In this document: piece by piece, positions 63,856 through 64,000 of the stretch
Layout: each line of letters opens with the position of its first letter
Numbering within the stretch: the first letter of the stretch is position 1
From: Bacteriovoracaceae bacterium
GTDB lineage: Bacteria; Bdellovibrionota; Bacteriovoracia; Bacteriovoracales; Bacteriovoracaceae
NCBI GenBank assembly: GCA_025210745.1
Contig: JAOARC010000047.1
Location: forward strand, 1-64,000
DNA length: 64,000 nucleotides
Reading direction: 5' to 3'
Translations under genes and position numbers: made by a program
The notes under the pieces: generated by a model
What the model saw: the letters and a program-made list of their open reading frames with translations, nothing else
What the model was told of the DNA's origin: nothing
Databases searched by the model: none

Positions 63856-64000
63856 AAACTTAGTTTTCAAAAGTAGCCAAAATAGCTACAGCCTCCAAAA
63901 TTCTATACAGCTTCAGACAAGTCTAGACTGGTTTGAAACTTTTAAAGTTCTTTTTTTAATTATAGATAATTTTTATATTATTGTATATAAGCTTGCAAAA
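63856..64000. other. Right-edge spacer
   Basis: AT-rich, with a small inverted repeat GTAGC...GCTAC (63873-63877/63885-63889) and a T run near 63950. I see no gene. Confidence 0.5.

Overview
The window comes from a low-GC (about 30% by eye) Gram-negative bacterium that is motile, responds to chemical signals and exports many hydrolases. The gene content points to the Bdellovibrio-and-like group, and most resembles the marine, low-GC Bacteriovorax/Halobacteriovorax side. The reasons are a TIGR02147-type regulator, a large set of small exported proteins with near-identical MKKLL...LGSIS.FA signal peptides, exported proteases, nuclease and peptidoglycan hydrolase, and one chemotaxis module with many accessory receivers. 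This placement is inference; no rRNA or tRNA gene is present.

Layout. 1-129: C-terminus of a truncated, possibly transposase, gene. 148-8385 (minus): chemotaxis operon cheA, cheW, a chemoreceptor, a CheR-receiver-degenerate CheB fusion, cheB and an Hpt-receiver protein. 8590-13850: accessory signalling genes, namely a repeat-rich protein plus a degenerate HD-GYP protein, cheY with a CheZ-like gene, a second HD-GYP protein and cheX. 13963-17716 (minus): folE2, a DUF2797 gene, a zinc-finger membrane protein and cysS. 17798-19102: yidD fused in frame to an exported glycosidase-like protein. 19103-22019 (minus): a redox operon (membrane ferredoxin, flavin/2Fe-2S reductase, DUF547). 22184-32082: a degenerate receiver, a YbiT-type ABC-F protein, a receiver, a hybrid histidine kinase, priA and uvrA. 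32237-34495: two exported serine proteases that converge, the first behind a near-perfect sigma-54 promoter. 34697-43455: an exported protein-glutaminase-like enzyme, DNA polymerase II, trmB, a ThrE-type exporter and fadH. 43513-44027: a dead toxin-antitoxin pair. 44249-60782: a long accessory region rich in exported proteins (lipoproteins, EndoG-like nuclease, SelO-like AMPylase, zinc metalloprotease, M23 endopeptidase, BspA-type leucine-rich repeats), with arsM and a DUF808 membrane protein between them. 60779-61564: TIGR02147 regulator. 61621-61861: candidate structured RNA ending in an intrinsic terminator. 62016-63353: three small exported-protein genes, one frameshifted. 63370-63855: decayed plus-strand coding sequence, possibly the end of a recombinase gene.

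How the parts fit. The chemotaxis block is complete (receptor, CheW, CheA, CheY, CheB, CheR, two candidate CheY phosphatases) and is surrounded by c-di-GMP-type domains. Several signalling domains have lost catalytic residues (the CheB-like tail, the receiver at 22184, the HD-GYP at 10374, the second ATPase site of the ABC-F protein), so a recurring theme is reuse of dead enzymes as binding modules. The exported enzymes (two serine proteases, a deamidase-like enzyme, a SelO-like AMPylase, a metalloprotease, a nuclease, a peptidoglycan endopeptidase) look like a set for attacking or remodelling another cell, or for digesting its content. The SelO-like and protein-glutaminase-like proteins are the strongest candidates for undescribed effectors. 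Their role in predation is inference, because nothing in the sequence shows the target.
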